From positions 41,582,073 through 41,646,072 of the forward strand of contig NC_092460.1 in the NCBI RefSeq assembly GCF_047495875.1: DNA of 64,000 bases. The letters are read 5' to 3'. This document shows, one piece after another, positions 11,759-25,483 of this stretch (its first letter is position 1; each line of letters opens with the position of its first letter). The notes beneath the pieces are model-generated. The model did no database searches. It was not told the origin of the DNA and saw nothing but the letters and a program-made list of their open reading frames with translations. The position numbers and the translations under genes are program-made. This stretch comes from Pithys albifrons albifrons. Its lineage: Eukaryota; Chordata; Aves; Passeriformes; Thamnophilidae.

Positions 11759-14700
11759 ACTCTGCTTTGCTAACAAGTGAAACAGTCGATTCCTGTCAGA
11801 CAGAAGGCATCAGGACACAGTATTCTTATGGCTCTGGCTAGTGAATCACATGCATCAGAGAATCCATGACTGGAGCTCTCTTTCTGGATGCAAAGCACAG
11901 TTGTTCCTTAGGGAAAGTTCAGCTTGCAAAGAGTAGCATTTTTCTGCTAACAAGTGAAACAGTCGATTCCTGACAGAAAGAATGTATCAGGACACATATT
12001 TCTTATGGCTTTAGAAAGATTCTCATATGCATCTTAGAATCCAGGCCTGGATCTTTCTTTCTCGGTGAAAAGCAACTTTGTTCCTTAAAGGAAGCTCAAC
12101 TCGCAAGGTGCGACTTTACGTTGCTAACAAGAGAAACAGCTGATTCTTGCAAGACAGAAGGCATAAGGACACACATTTCTTATGGCTTTGATAAGTGAAT
12201 AATATGCATCTGAGAATTCCGGCCTGGATCTTTGTTTCTCGGTGAAAAACAACTTTGTTCCTTAGGAGAAGCTCATCTCGCAAATGGCAACTTTTCGTTG
12301 CTAACAAGAGAAACAGCTGATTCTTGCAAGACAGAGGGCATAAGGACACACATCTCTTATGGCTTTGATAAGTGAATCATATGCATTCGAGAATGCAGGT
12401 CTGGAGCTTTCTTTCTCGGTAAAAAACACAATTGTTACGTACGGGAAGCTCATATCGCAAAGTGCACCTTTGCTCTTCTAACACGTGAAACTCTTGATTT
12501 CTGACAGACAGGAGTTATCAGGGCACATATTTCTTATGGTTTTGGAAAGTAAATCATATGCATCTAAAATTCCAGGGCTGGTGCTTGCTTTCATGGTGCA
12601 AAGCACTGTTGTTTCTTTAGGGGAAGCTCAACGAGCAAAGTGCAACTTTTCGTTAATAACAAGAGAAACAGCTGATTCATGCAAGACAGAAGGCATAAGG
12701 TCACAGATTTCTTATGGCTTTGATAAGTGAATAATATGCATCTGAGAATCCAGGCCTGGATCTTTCTTTCTCGGTGAAAAAGAACTTTGTTCCTTAGGGG
12801 AAACTCATCTCGCAAAGTGCAACTTCTCGTTGCTAACAAGAGAAAGAGTTGATTCTTGCAAGACAGAAGGCATAAGGACATATATTTCTTATGGCTTTGA
12901 TAAGTCAATCATATGCATTCGAGAATGCAGGTCTGGAGCTTTCTTTCTTGGTGAAATACACAGTTGTTACGTACGGGAAGCTCTTATCGCAAAGTGCACC
13001 TTTGCTCTTCTAACACGTGAAACTCTTGATTTCTGACAGACAGGAGACATCAGGGCACATATTTCTTATGGTTTTGGAAAGTAAATCATATGCATCTAAA
13101 ACTCCAGAGCTGGAGCTTGATTTCATAGTACAATGCACTGTTGTTTCTTTAGGGGAAGCTCAACAAGCAAAGTGCAACTTTGCTTTGCTAACAAGTGAAA
13201 CAGTTGATTCCTGTCAGACAGAAGGCATCAGGACACAGTATTCTTATGGCTCTGGCTAGTGAATCACATGCATCAGAGAATCCAGGACTGGAGCCCTCTT
13301 TCTGGATGCAAAGCACAGTTGTTCCTTAGGGGAAGTTCAGCTCACAAAGAGTAGCATTTTTCTGCTAACAAGTGAAACAGTTGACTCCTGCCAGAAAGAA
13401 TGTATCAGGACACATATTTCTTATGGCTTTAGAAAGATTCTCATATGCTTCTTAGAATCCAGGACTGGATCTTTCTTTCTCGGTGAAAAACAGCGTTGTT
13501 CCTTAGGGGAAGCTCATCTTGCAAAGTGCAACTTTTCCTTGCTAACAAGAGAAACCGCTGATTCTTGCAAGATAGAAGGCATAAGGACACATATTTCTTA
13601 TGGCTTTGATAAGTGAATAATATGCATCTGAGAATCCAGGCCTGGATCTTTCTTTCTTGGTGAAAAACAACTTTGTTCCTTACGGGAAGCTCAACTCGCA
13701 AAGTGCGACTTTTCGTTGCTAACAAGAGAAACAGCTGATTCTTGCATGACAGTAAGCATAAGGACAAACATTTCTTATGGCTTTGAAAAGTGAATCATAT
13801 GCATGCGAGAATGCAGGTTTGGAGCTTCCTTTCTTGGTGAAAATACAGTTGTTATGTACGGGAAGCTCCTATCGGAAAGTGTACCTTTGCTCTTCTAACA
13901 CGTGAAACTCTTGATTTCTGACAGACAGGAGACATCAGGGCACATATTTCTTATGGTTTTGCAAAGTAAATCATATACATCTAAAACTCAAGGGCTGGAG
14001 CTTGCTTTCACTGTGCAAAGCACTGTTGTTCCTTAGGGGAAGCTCAACGAGCAAAGTGCAACTTTGCTTTGCTAACAAGTGAAACAGTCGATTCCTGTCA
14101 GATAGAAGGCATCAGGACACAGTATTCTTATGGCTCTTGTTAGTGAATCACATGCATTAGAGAATCCAGGCCTGGAGCTCTCTTTCTGGATGAAAAGCGC
14201 ACTTGTTCCTTAGGGGAAGTTCAGCTGGCAAATAGTAGCCTTATTCTGCTAACAAGTGAAACAGTCGATTCCTGCCAGAAAGACTGTATCAGGACACATA
14301 TTTCTTATGGCTTTAGAAAGATTCTCATATGCATCTGAGAATCCAGGACTGGATCTTTCTTTCTCGGTGAAAAACAACTTTGTTCCTTAGGGGAAGCTCA
14401 TCTCGTAAAGTGCAACTTTTCGTTGCTAACAAGAGAAACAGTTGATTCTTGCAAGACAGAAGGCATAAGGACATATATATCTTATGGCTTTGATAAGTGA
14501 ATCATATGCATTTGAGAATGCAGGTCTGCAGCTTTCTTTCTTGGTGAAAAACACAGTTGTTACGTACCGGAAGCTCTTATCGCAAAGTGCACCTTTGCTC
14601 TTCTAACACGTTAAACTCTTGATGTCTGACAGACAGGAGACATCAGGGCACATATTTCTTATGGTTTTGGAAAGTAAATCATATGCATCTAAAACTCCAG

Positions 14701-17700
14701 GGCTGGAGCTTGCTTACATGGTGCAAAGCACTGTTGTTTCTTTAGGGGAAGCTCAACGAGCAAAGTGCAACCCTTCTTTGCTAACAAGTGAAACAGTCGA
14801 TTCCTATCGCACAGAAGACAACAGAACACAGTATTCTTATGGCTCTGGCTAGTGAATCACATGCATCAGAGAATGCAGGACTGGAGCCCTCTTTCTGGAT
14901 GCAAAGCGCAGTTGTTCCTTAGGGGAAGTTCAGCTCGCAAAGAGTAGCATTTATCTGCGAACAAGTGAAACAGTCGATTCCTGCCAAAAAGAATGTTTCA
15001 GGCTTTATGGCTTAGAATCCAGGACTGGATCTTTCTATCTCTGTGAAAAACAACATTGTTCCTTAGGGGAAGCTCATCTCGCAAAGTGCAACTTTTCGTT
15101 GGTAACAATAGAAACTGTTGATTCTTGCAAGACAGAAGGCATAAGGACATATATTTCTTATGGCTTGGATAAGTGAATCATATGCATTCGAGAATGCAGG
15201 TCTGGAGCTTTCTTTCTTGGTGAAAAACACAGTTGTTACGTAAGGGAAGCTCTTATCGCAAAGTGCACCTTTGCTCTTCTAACACGTGAAACTCTTGATT
15301 TCTGACAGACAGGAGACATCAGGGCACATATTTCTTATGGTTTTGGAAAGTAAATCATATGCATCTAAAACTCCAGGGCTGGAGCTTCCTTTCATGGTAC
15401 AAAGCACTGTTGTTTCTTTACGAGAAGCTCAACGAGCAAAGTGCAACTCTGCTTTGCTAACAAGTGAAACAGTCGACTCCTGCCAGAAAGAATGTATCAG
15501 GACACATATTTCTTATGGCTTTAGAAAGATTCTCATATGCTTCTTAGAATCCAGGACTGGATCTTTCTTTCTCGGTGAAAAACAGCGTTGTTCCTTAGGG
15601 GAAAATCATCTTGCAAAGTGCAACTTTTCCTTGCTAACAAGAGAAACAGCTGATTCTTCCAAGACAGAAGGCATAAGAACACACATTTCTTATGGCTTTG
15701 ATAAGTGAATAATATGCATCTGAAAATCCAGGCCTGGATCTTTCTTTCTCGGTGAAAAACAATTTGTTCCTTAAAGGAAGCTCAACTCGCAAAGTGCGAC
15801 TTTACATTGCTAACAAGAGAAACAGCTGATTCTTGCAAGACAGAAAGCATAAGTACACACATTTCTTATGGCTTTGGTAAGTGAATCATATGCATTCGAG
15901 AATGCAGGTCTGGAGCTTTCTTTCTCGATGAAAAACACAGTTGTTACGTACGGGAAGCTCCTATCGCAAAGTGCACCTTTGCTCTTCTAACACGTGAAAC
16001 ACTTGATTTCTGACAGACAGGAGACATCAGGGCACATATTTCTTACGGTTTTGGAAAGTAAATCATATACATCTAAAACTCCAGGGCTGGAGCTTGTTTT
16101 CACGGTGAAAAGCACTGTTGTTCCTTAGGGGAAGCTCAACGAGCAAAGTGCAACTTTGCTTTGCTAACAAGTGAAACAGTCGATTCCTGTCAGACAGAAG
16201 GCATCAGGACACAGTATTCTTATGGCTCTGGATAGTGAATCACATGCATCAGAGAATCCAGGACTGGAGCTCTCTTTCTGGATGCAACGCACTGTTGTTC
16301 CTTAGGGGAAGCTCAACGAGCAAAGTGCAACTTTGTTTTGCTAACAAGTGAAACAGTCGATTCCTGTCAGACAGAAGGCATCAGGACACAGTATTTTTAT
16401 GGCTCTGGGTAGTGAATCACATGCATCAGAGAATGCAGGACTGGAGCCCTCTTTCTGGATGCAAAGCGCAGTTGTTCCTTAGGGGAAGTTCAGCTCGAAA
16501 AGAGTAGCATTATTCTGCTATCAAGAGAAACAGTCCATTCCCGTCAGAAAGAAGGTATCAGGACACATATTTCTTATGGCTTTAGAAAGATTCTCATATG
16601 CATCTGAGAATCCAGGCCTGGATCGTTCTTTCTCGGTGAAAAACAGCGTTGTTCCTTAGGGGAAGCTCATCTCGCAAAGTGCAACTTTTCCTTGCTAACA
16701 AGAGAAACAGCTGATTCTTGCAAGACAGAAAGCATAAGGACACACATTTCTTATGGCTTTGATAAGTGAATAATATGCATCTGAGAATCCAGGCCTGGAT
16801 CTTTCTTTCTCGGTGAAAAAGAACTTTGTTCCTTAAAGGAAGCTCAACTCGCAAAGCGCAACTTTTCGTTGCTAACAAGAGAAACAGCTGATTCTTGCAA
16901 GACAGAAAGCATAAAGACACACATTTCTTATGGCTTTGATAAGTGAATCATATGCATTCGAGAATGCAGGTTTGGACCTTCCTTTCTTGGTGAAAACACA
17001 GTTGTTACGTACGGGAAGCTCCTATCGCAAAGTGCACCTTTGCTCTTCTAACACGTGAAACTCTTGATTTCTGACAGACAGGAGACATCTGGACACATAT
17101 TTCTTATGGTTTTGGAAAGTAAATCATATACATCTAAAATTCCAGGGCTGGAGCTTGCTTTCATGGTGCAAAGCACTGTTGTTCCTTAGGCGAAGGTCAA
17201 CGAGCAAAGTGCAACTTTGATTTGCTAACAAGTGAAACAGTCGATTCCTGTCAGACAGAAGGCATCAGGACACAGTATTTTTATGGCTCTGGTTAGTGAA
17301 ACACATGCATCAGAGAATGCAAGACTGGAGCCCTCTTTCTGGATGCAAAGCACGGTTGTTCCTTAGGGGAAGTTCAGCTCGCAAAGAGTAGCATTTTTCT
17401 GCGAACAAGTGAAACAGTCGATTCCTGACAGAAAGAATGTATCAGGACACATATTTCTTATGGCTTTAGAAAGATTCTCACATGCATCTGAGAAGCCAGG
17501 ACTGGATCTTTCTTTCTCGGTGAAAAAGAACTTTGTTCCTTAAAGGAAGCTCAACTCGCAAAGTGCGACTTTACGTTGCTAACAAGAGAAACAGCTGATT
17601 CTTGCAAGACAGAAAGCATAAGGACACACATTTCTTATGGCTTTGGTAAGTGAATCATATGCATTCGAGAATGCAGGTCTGGAGCTTTCTTTCTCGATGA

Positions 17701-19478
17701 AAAACACAGTTGTTACGTACGGGAAGCTCCTATCGCAAAGTGCACCTTTGCTCTTCTAACACGTGAAACTCTTGATTTCTGACAGACAGGAGACATCAGG
17801 GCACATATTTCTTATGGTTTTGGAAAGTAAATCATATGCATCTAAAACTCCAGAGCTGGAGCTTGCTTTCATGGTACAATGCACCGTTGTTTCTTTAGGG
17901 GAAGCTCAACGAGCAAGGTGCAACTTTGCTTTGCTAACAAGTGAAACAGTCGATTCCTGTCAGACAGAAGGCATCAGGACACAGTATTCTTATGGCTCTG
18001 GATAGTGAATCACATGCATCAGAGAATCCAGGACTGGAGCTCTCTTTCTGGATGCAAAGCACTGTTGTTCCTTAGGGGAAGCTCATCGAGGAAAGTGCAA
18101 CTTTGCTTTGCTAACAAGTGAAACAGTCGATTCCTGTCAGACAGAAGGCATCAGGACACAGTATTCTTATGGCTCTGGTTAGTGAAACACATGCATCAGA
18201 GAATCCAAGACTGGAGCTCTCTTTCTGGGTGCAAAGCACAGTTGTTCCTTAGGGGAAGTTCAGCTTGTAAAGAGTAGCATTTTTCGGCTAACAAGTGAAA
18301 GAGTCGATTCCTGCCAGAAAGAATGTTTCAGGCTTTATGGCTTAGAATCCAGGCCTGGATCTTTCTTTCTCGGTGAAAAACAACCTTGTTCCTTAGGGGA
18401 AGCTCATCTCGCAAAGTGCAACTTTTCGTTGGTAACAAGAGAAAGAGTTGATTCTTGCAAGACAGAAGGCATAAGGACATATATTTCTTATGGCTTTGAT
18501 AAGGGAATCATATGCATTCGAGAATGCAGGTCTGGAGCTTTCTTTCTTGGTGAAAAACACAGTTGTTACGTACGGGAAGCTCTTATCGCAAAGTGCACCT
18601 TTGCTCTTCTAACACGTGAAACTCTTGATTTCTGACAGACAGGAGACATCAGGGCACATATTTCTTATGGTTTTGGAAAGTAAATCATATGCATCTAAAA
18701 CTCCAGAGCTGGAGCTTGATTTCATAGTACAATGCACTGTTGTTTCTTTAGGGGAAGCTCAACGAGCAAAGTGCAACTTTGCTTTGCTAACAAGTGAAAC
18801 AGTCGATTCCTGTCAGACAGAAGGCATCAGGACACAGTATTCTTATGGCTCTGGCTAGTGAATCACATGCATCAGAGAATCCAGGACTGGAGCCCTCTTT
18901 CTGGATGCAAAGCACAGTTGTTCCTTAGGGGAAGTTCAGCTCACAAAGAGTAGCATTTTTCTGCTAACAAGTGAAACAGTTGACTCCTGCCAGAAAGAAT
19001 GAATCAGGGCACATATTTCTTATGGCTTTAGAAAGATTCTCATATGCATCTTATAATCCAGGACTGGATCTTTCTTTCTTGGTGAAAAACAACTTTGTTC
19101 CTTACGGGAAGCTCAACTCGCAAAGTGCGACTTTACGTTGCTAACAAGAGAAACAGCTGATTCTTGCATGACAGTAAGCATAAGGACAAACATTTCTTAT
19201 GGCTTTGAAAAGTGAATCATATGCATTCGAGAATGCAGGTTTGGAGCTTCCTTTCTTGGTGAAAACACAGTTGTTACGTACGGGAAGCTCCTATCGGAAA
19301 GTGTACCTTTGCTCTTCTAACACGTGAAACTCTTGATTTCTGACAGACAGGAGACATCAGAGCACATATTTCTTATGGTTTTGGAAAGTAAATCATATGC
19401 ACCTAAAACTCCAGGGCTGGAGCTTGCTTTCACTGTGAAAAGCACTGTTGTTAGGGGAAGCTCAACGAGCAAAGTGCA
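11759..19478 (+). repeat. Satellite superblock 2 (7720 bp, one 18-mer HOR unit)
   Basis: Bases 11759-14611 repeat 1-2853 at an offset of 11758. One 18-mer follows from 14612 to about 17525, then the tail. Landmarks recur 7720 bp later in superblock 3 (for example 12485 to 20205 and 15286 to 23006). The length difference from superblock 1 is 4038 bp, exactly one 18-mer (3153) plus one 885-bp five-mer. The E monomer beginning near 11605, and its copy near 19325, share a 4-bp loss (GTTGTTAGGGG instead of GTTGTTCCTTAGGGG). Confidence 0.92.
14612..17525 (+). repeat. 18-monomer HOR unit of superblock 2
   Basis: The monomer order is the same as in 2854-6006, at an offset of 8605 from copy 2 of superblock 1. 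Its second (A) monomer carries a changed tract (CCTATCGCACAGAAGACAAC, 14805 onward) where superblock 1 has CCTGTCAGACAGAAGGCATC. The unit leaves the HOR series through the same junction in the 17th monomer. Confidence 0.87.
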
Positions 19479-22331
19479 ACTCTGCTTTGCTAACAAGTGA
19501 AACAGTCGATTCCTGTCAGACAGAAGGCATCAGGACACAGTATTCTTATGGCTCTGGCTAGTGAATCACATGCATCAGAGAATCCATGCCTGGAGCTCTC
19601 TTTCTGGATGCAAAGCACAGTTGTTCCTTAGGGAAAGTTCAGCTTGCAAAGAGTAGCATTTTTCTGCTAACAAGTGAAACAGTCGATTCCTGACAGAAAG
19701 AATGTATCAGGACACATATTTCTTATGGCTTTAGAAAGATTCTCATATGCATCTTAGAATCCAGGCCTGGATCTTTCTTTCTCGGTGAAAAGCAACTTTG
19801 TTCCTTAAAGGAAGCTCAACTCGCAAGGTGCGACTTTACGTTGCTAACAAGAGAAACAGCTGATTCTTGCAAGACAGAAGGCATAAGGACACACATTTCT
19901 TATGGCTTTGATAAGTGAATAATATGCATCTGAGAATTCCGGCCTGGATCTTTGTTTCTCGGTGAAAAACAACTTTGTTCCTTAGGAGAAGCTCATCTCG
20001 CAAATGGCAACTTTTCGTTGCTAACAAGAGAAACAGCTGATTCTTGCAAGACAGAGGGCATAAGGACACACATCTCTTATGGCTTTGATAAGTGAATCAT
20101 ATGCATTCGAGAATGCAGGTCTGGAGCTTTCTTTCTCGGTAAAAAACACAATTGTTACGTACGGGAAGCTCTTATCGCAAAGTGCACCTTTGCTCTTCTA
20201 ACACGTGAAACTCTTGATTTCTGACAGACAGGAGTTATCAGGGCACATATTTCTTATGGTTTTGGAAAGTAAATCATATGCATCTAAAATTCCAGGGCTG
20301 GTGCTTGCTTTCATGGTGCAAAGCACTGTTGTTTCTTTAGGGGAAGCTCAACGAGCAAAGTGCAACTTTTCGTTAATAACAAGAGAAACAGCTGATTCAT
20401 GCAAGACAGAAGGCATAAGGTCACAGATTTCTTATGGCTTTGATAAGTGAATAATATGCATCTGAGAATCCAGGCCTGGATCTTTCTTTCTCGGTGAAAA
20501 AGAACTTTGTTCCTTAGGGGAAACTCATCTCGCAAAGTGCAACTTCTCGTTGCTAACAAGAGAAAGAGTTGATTCTTGCAAGACAGAAGGCATAAGGACA
20601 TATATTTCTTATGGCTTTGATAAGTCAATCATATGCATTCGAGAATGCAGGTCTGGAGCTTTCTCTCTTGGTGAAATACAAAGTTGTTACGTACGGGAAG
20701 CTCTTATCGCAAAGTGCACCTTTGCTCTTCTAACACGTGAAACTCTTGATTTCTGACAGACAGGAGACATCAGGGCACATATTTCTTATGGTTTTGGAAA
20801 GTAAATCATATGCATCTAAAACTCCAGAGCTGGAGCTTGATTTCATAGTACAATGCACTGTTGTTTCTTTAGGGGAAGCTCAACAAGCAAAGTGCAACTT
20901 TGCTTTGCTAACAAGTGAAACAGTCGATTCCTGTCAGACAGAAGGCATCAGGACACAGTATTCTTATGGCTCTGGCTAGTGAATCACATGCATCAGAGAA
21001 TCCAGGACTGGAGCCCTCTTTCTGGATGCAAAGCACAGTTGTTCCTTAGGGGAAGTTCAGCTCACAAAGAGTAGCATTTTTCTGCTAACAAGTGAAACAG
21101 TTGACTCCTGCCAGAAAGAATGTATCAGGACACATATTTCTTATGGCTTTAGAAAGATTCTCATATGCATCTTATAATCCAGGACTGGATCTTTCTTTCT
21201 CGGTGAAAAACAGCGTTGTTCCTTAGGGGAAGCTCATCTTGCAAAGTGCAACTTTTCCTTGCTAACAAGAGAAACCGCTGATTCTTGCAAGATAGAAGGC
21301 ATAAGGACACATATTTCTTATGGCTTTGATAAGTGAATAATATGCATCTGAGAATCCAGGCCTGGATCTTTCTTTCTTGGTGAAAAACAACTTTGTTCCT
21401 TACGGGAAGCTCAACTCGCAAAGTGCGACTTTTCGTTGCTAACAAGAGAAACAGCTGATTCTTGCATGACAGTAAGCATAAGGACAAACATTTCTTATGG
21501 CTTTGAAAAGTGAATCATATGCATGCGAGAATGCAGGTTTGGAGCTTCCTTTCTTGGTGAAAATACAGTTGTTATGTACGGGAAGCTCCTATCGGAAAGT
21601 GTACCTTTGCTCTTCTAACACGTGAAACTCTTGATTTCTGACAGACAGGAGACATCATGGCACATATTTCTTATGGTTTTGCAAAGTAAATCATATACAT
21701 CTAAAACTCAAGGGCTGGAGCTTGCTTTCACTGTGCAAAGCACTGTTGTTCCTTAGGGGAAGCTCAACGAGCAAAGTGCAACTTTGCTTTGCTAACAAGT
21801 GAAACAGTCGATTCCTGTCAGATAGAAGGCATCAGGACACAGTATTCTTATGGCTCTTGTTAGTGAATCACATGCATTAGAGAATCCAGGCCTGGAGCTC
21901 TCTTTCTGGATGAAAAGCGCACTTGTTCCTTAGGGGAAGTTCAGCTGGCAAATAGTAGCATTATTCTGCTAACAAGTGAAACAGTCGATTCCTGCCAGAA
22001 AGACTGTATCAGGACACATATTTCTTATGGCTTTAGAAAGATTCTCATATGCATCTGAGAATCCAGGACTGGATCTTTCTTTCTCGGTGAAAAACAACTT
22101 TGTTCCTTAGGGGAAGCTCATCTCGTAAAGTGCAACTTTTCGTTGCTAACAAGAGAAACAGTTGATTCTTGCAAGACAGAAGGCATAAGGACATATATAT
22201 CTTATGGCTTTGATAAGTGAATCATATGCATTTGAGAATGCAGGTCTGGAGCTTTCTTTCTTGGTGAAAAACACACTTGTTACGTACCGGAAGCTCTTAT
22301 CGCAAAGTGCACCTTTGCTCTTCTAACACGT

Positions 22332-25300
22332 TAAACTCTTGATGTCTGACAGACAGGAGACATCAGGGCACATATTTCTTATGGTTTTGGAAAGTAAATC
22401 ATATGCATCTAAAACTCCAGGGCTGGAGCTTGCTTACATGGTGCAAAGCACTGTTGTTTCTTTAGGGGAAGCTCAACGAGCAAAGTGCAACCCTTCTTTG
22501 CTAACAAGTGAAACAGTCGATTCCTATCGCAGAGAAGACAACAGAACACAGTATTCTTATGGCTCTGGCTAGTGAATCACATGCATCAGAGAATGCAGGA
22601 CTGGAGCCCTCTTTCTGGATGCAAAGCGCAGTTGTTCCTTAGGGGAAGTTCAGCTCGCAAAGAGTAGCATTTATCTGCGAACAAGTGAAACAGTCGATTC
22701 CTGCCAAAAAGAATGTTTCAGGCTTTATGGCTTAGAATCCAGGACTGGATCTTTCTATCTCTGTGAAAAACAACATTGTTCCTTAGGGGAAGCTCATCTC
22801 GCAAAGTGCAACTTTTCGTTGGTAACAATAGAAACTGTTGATTCTTGCAAGACAGAAGGCATAAGGACATATATTTCTTATGGCTTGGATAAGTGAATCA
22901 TATGCATTCGAGAATGCAGGTCTGGAGCTTTCTTTCTTGGTGAAAAACACAGTTGTTACGTAAGGGAAGCTCTTATCGCAAAGTGCACCTTTGCTCTTCT
23001 AACACGTGAAACTCTTGATTTCTGACAGACAGGAGACATCAGGGCACATATTTCTTATGGTTTTGGAAAGTAAATCATATGCATCTAAAACTCCAGGGCT
23101 GGAGCTTCCTTTCATGGTACAAAGCACTGTTGTTTCTTTACGAGAAGCTCAACGAGCAAAGTGCAACTCTGCTTTGCTAACAAGGGAAACAGTCGACTCC
23201 TGCCAGAAAGAATGTATCAGGACACATATTTCTTATGGCTTTAGAAAGATTCTCATATGCTTCTTAGAATCCAGGACTGGATCTTTCTTTCTCGGTGAAA
23301 AACAGCGTTGTTCCTTAGGGGAAAATCATCTTGCAAAGTGCAACTTTTCCTTGCTAACAAGAGAAACAGCTGATTCTTCCAAGACAGAAGGCATAAGAAC
23401 ACACATTTCTTATGGCTTTGATAAGTGAATAATATGCATCTGAAAATCCAGGCCTGGATCTTTCTTTCTCGGTGAAAAACAATTTGTTCCTTACGGGAAG
23501 CTCAACTCGCAAAGTGCGACTTTACATTGCTAACAAGAGAAACAGCTGATTCTTGCAAGACAGAAAGCATAAGTACACACATTTCTTATGGCTTTGATAA
23601 GTGAATCATATGCATTCGAGAATGCAGGTTTGGAGCTTCCTTTCTTGGTGAAAACACAGTTGTTACGTACGGGAAGCTCCTATCGCAAAGTGCACCTTTG
23701 CTCTTCTAACACGTGAAACACTTGATTTCTGACAGACAGGAGACATCAGGGCACATATTTCTTACGGTTTTGGAAAGTAAATCATATACATCTAAAACTC
23801 CAGGGCTGGAGCTTGTTTTCACGGTGAAAAGCACTGTTGTTCCTTAGGGGAAGCTCAACGAGCAAAGTGCAACTTTGCTTTGCTAACAAGTGAAACAGTC
23901 GATTCCTGTCAGACAGAAGGCATCAGGACACAGTATTCTTATGGCTCTGGATAGTGAATCACATGCATCAGAGAATCCAGGACTGGAGCTCTCTTTCTGG
24001 ATGCAACGCACTGTTGTTCCTTAGGGGAAGCTCAACGAGCAAAGTGCAACTTTGTTTTGCTAACAAGTGAAACAGTCGATTCCTGTCAGACAGAAGGCAT
24101 CAGGACACAGTATTTTTATGGCTCTGGGTAGTGAATCACATGCATCAGAGAATGCAGGACTGGAGCCCTCTTTCTGGATGCAAAGCGCAGTTGTTCCTTA
24201 GGGGAAGTTCAGCTCGAAAAGAGTAGCATTATTCTGCTATCAAGAGAAACAGTCCAATCCCGTCAGAAAGAAGGTATCAGGACACATATTTCTTATGGCT
24301 TTAGAAAGATTCTCATATGCATCTGAGAATCCAGGCCTGGATCGTTCTTTCTCGGTGAAAAACAGCGTTGTTCCTTAGGGGAAGCTCATCTCGCAAAGTG
24401 GAACTTTTCCTTGCTAACAAGAGAAACAGCTGATTCTTGCAAGACAGAAAGCATAAGGACACACATTTCTTATGGCTTTGATAAGTGAATAATATGCATC
24501 TGAGAATCCAGGCCTGGATCTTTCTTTCTCGGTGAAAAAGAACTTTGTTCCTTAAAGGAAGCTCAACTCGCAAAGCGCAACTTTTCGTTGCTAACAAGAG
24601 AAACAGCTGATTCTTGCAAGACAGAAAGCATAAGGACACACATTTCTTATGGCTTTGATAAGTGAATCATATGCATTCGAGAATGCAGGTTTGGACCTTC
24701 CTTTCTTGGTGAAACCACAGTTGTTACGTACGGGAAGCTCCTATCGCAAAGTGCACCTTTGCTCTTCTAACACGTGAAACTCTTGATTTCTGACAGACAG
24801 GAGACATCTGGACACATATTTCTTATGGTTTTGGAAAGTAAATCATATACATCTAAAATTCCAGGGCTGGAGCTTGCTTTCATGGTGCAAAGCACTGTTG
24901 TTCCTTAGGCGAAGGTCAACGAGCAAAGTGCAACTTTGATTTGCTAACAAGTGAAACAGTCGATTCCTGTCAGACAGAAGGCATCAGGACACAGTATTTT
25001 TATGGCTCTGGTTAGTGAAACACATGCATCAGAGAATCCAGGCCTGGAGCTCTCTTTCTGGATGAAAAGCGCACTTGTTCCTTAGGGGAAGTTCAGCTGG
25101 CAAATAGTAGCATTATTCTGCTAACAAGTGAAACAGTCGATTCCTGCCAGAAAGACTGTATCAGGACACATATTTCTTATGGCTTTAGAAAGATTCTCAT
25201 ATGCATCTGAGAATCCAGGACTGGATCTTTCTTTCTCGGTGAAAAACAACTTTGTTCCTTAGGGGAAGCTCATCTCGTAAAGTGCAACTTTTCGTTGCTA

Positions 25301-25483
25301 ACAAGAGAAACAGTTGATTCTTGCAAGACAGAAGGCATAAGGACATATATATCTTATGGCTTTGATAAGTGAATCATATGCATTTGAGAATGCAGGTCTG
25401 GAGCTTTCTTTCTTGGTGAAAAACACACTTGTTACGTACCGGAAGCTCTTATCGCAAAGTGCACCTTTGCTCTTCTAACACGT
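22332..25483 (+). repeat. 18-mer HOR unit, superblock 3 copy 1 (3152 bp)
   Basis: The landmark spacing matches the 18-mer described at 2854. From about 25035 the last A-B-D monomers carry a form (GGCCTGGAGCTCTC, GATGAAAAGCGCAC) that in superblock 1 occurs in the pre-HOR stretch (about 2410-2850), not in the 18-mer itself. The unit is therefore a hybrid. The same hybrid end is seen in the next two copies. Confidence 0.9.
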
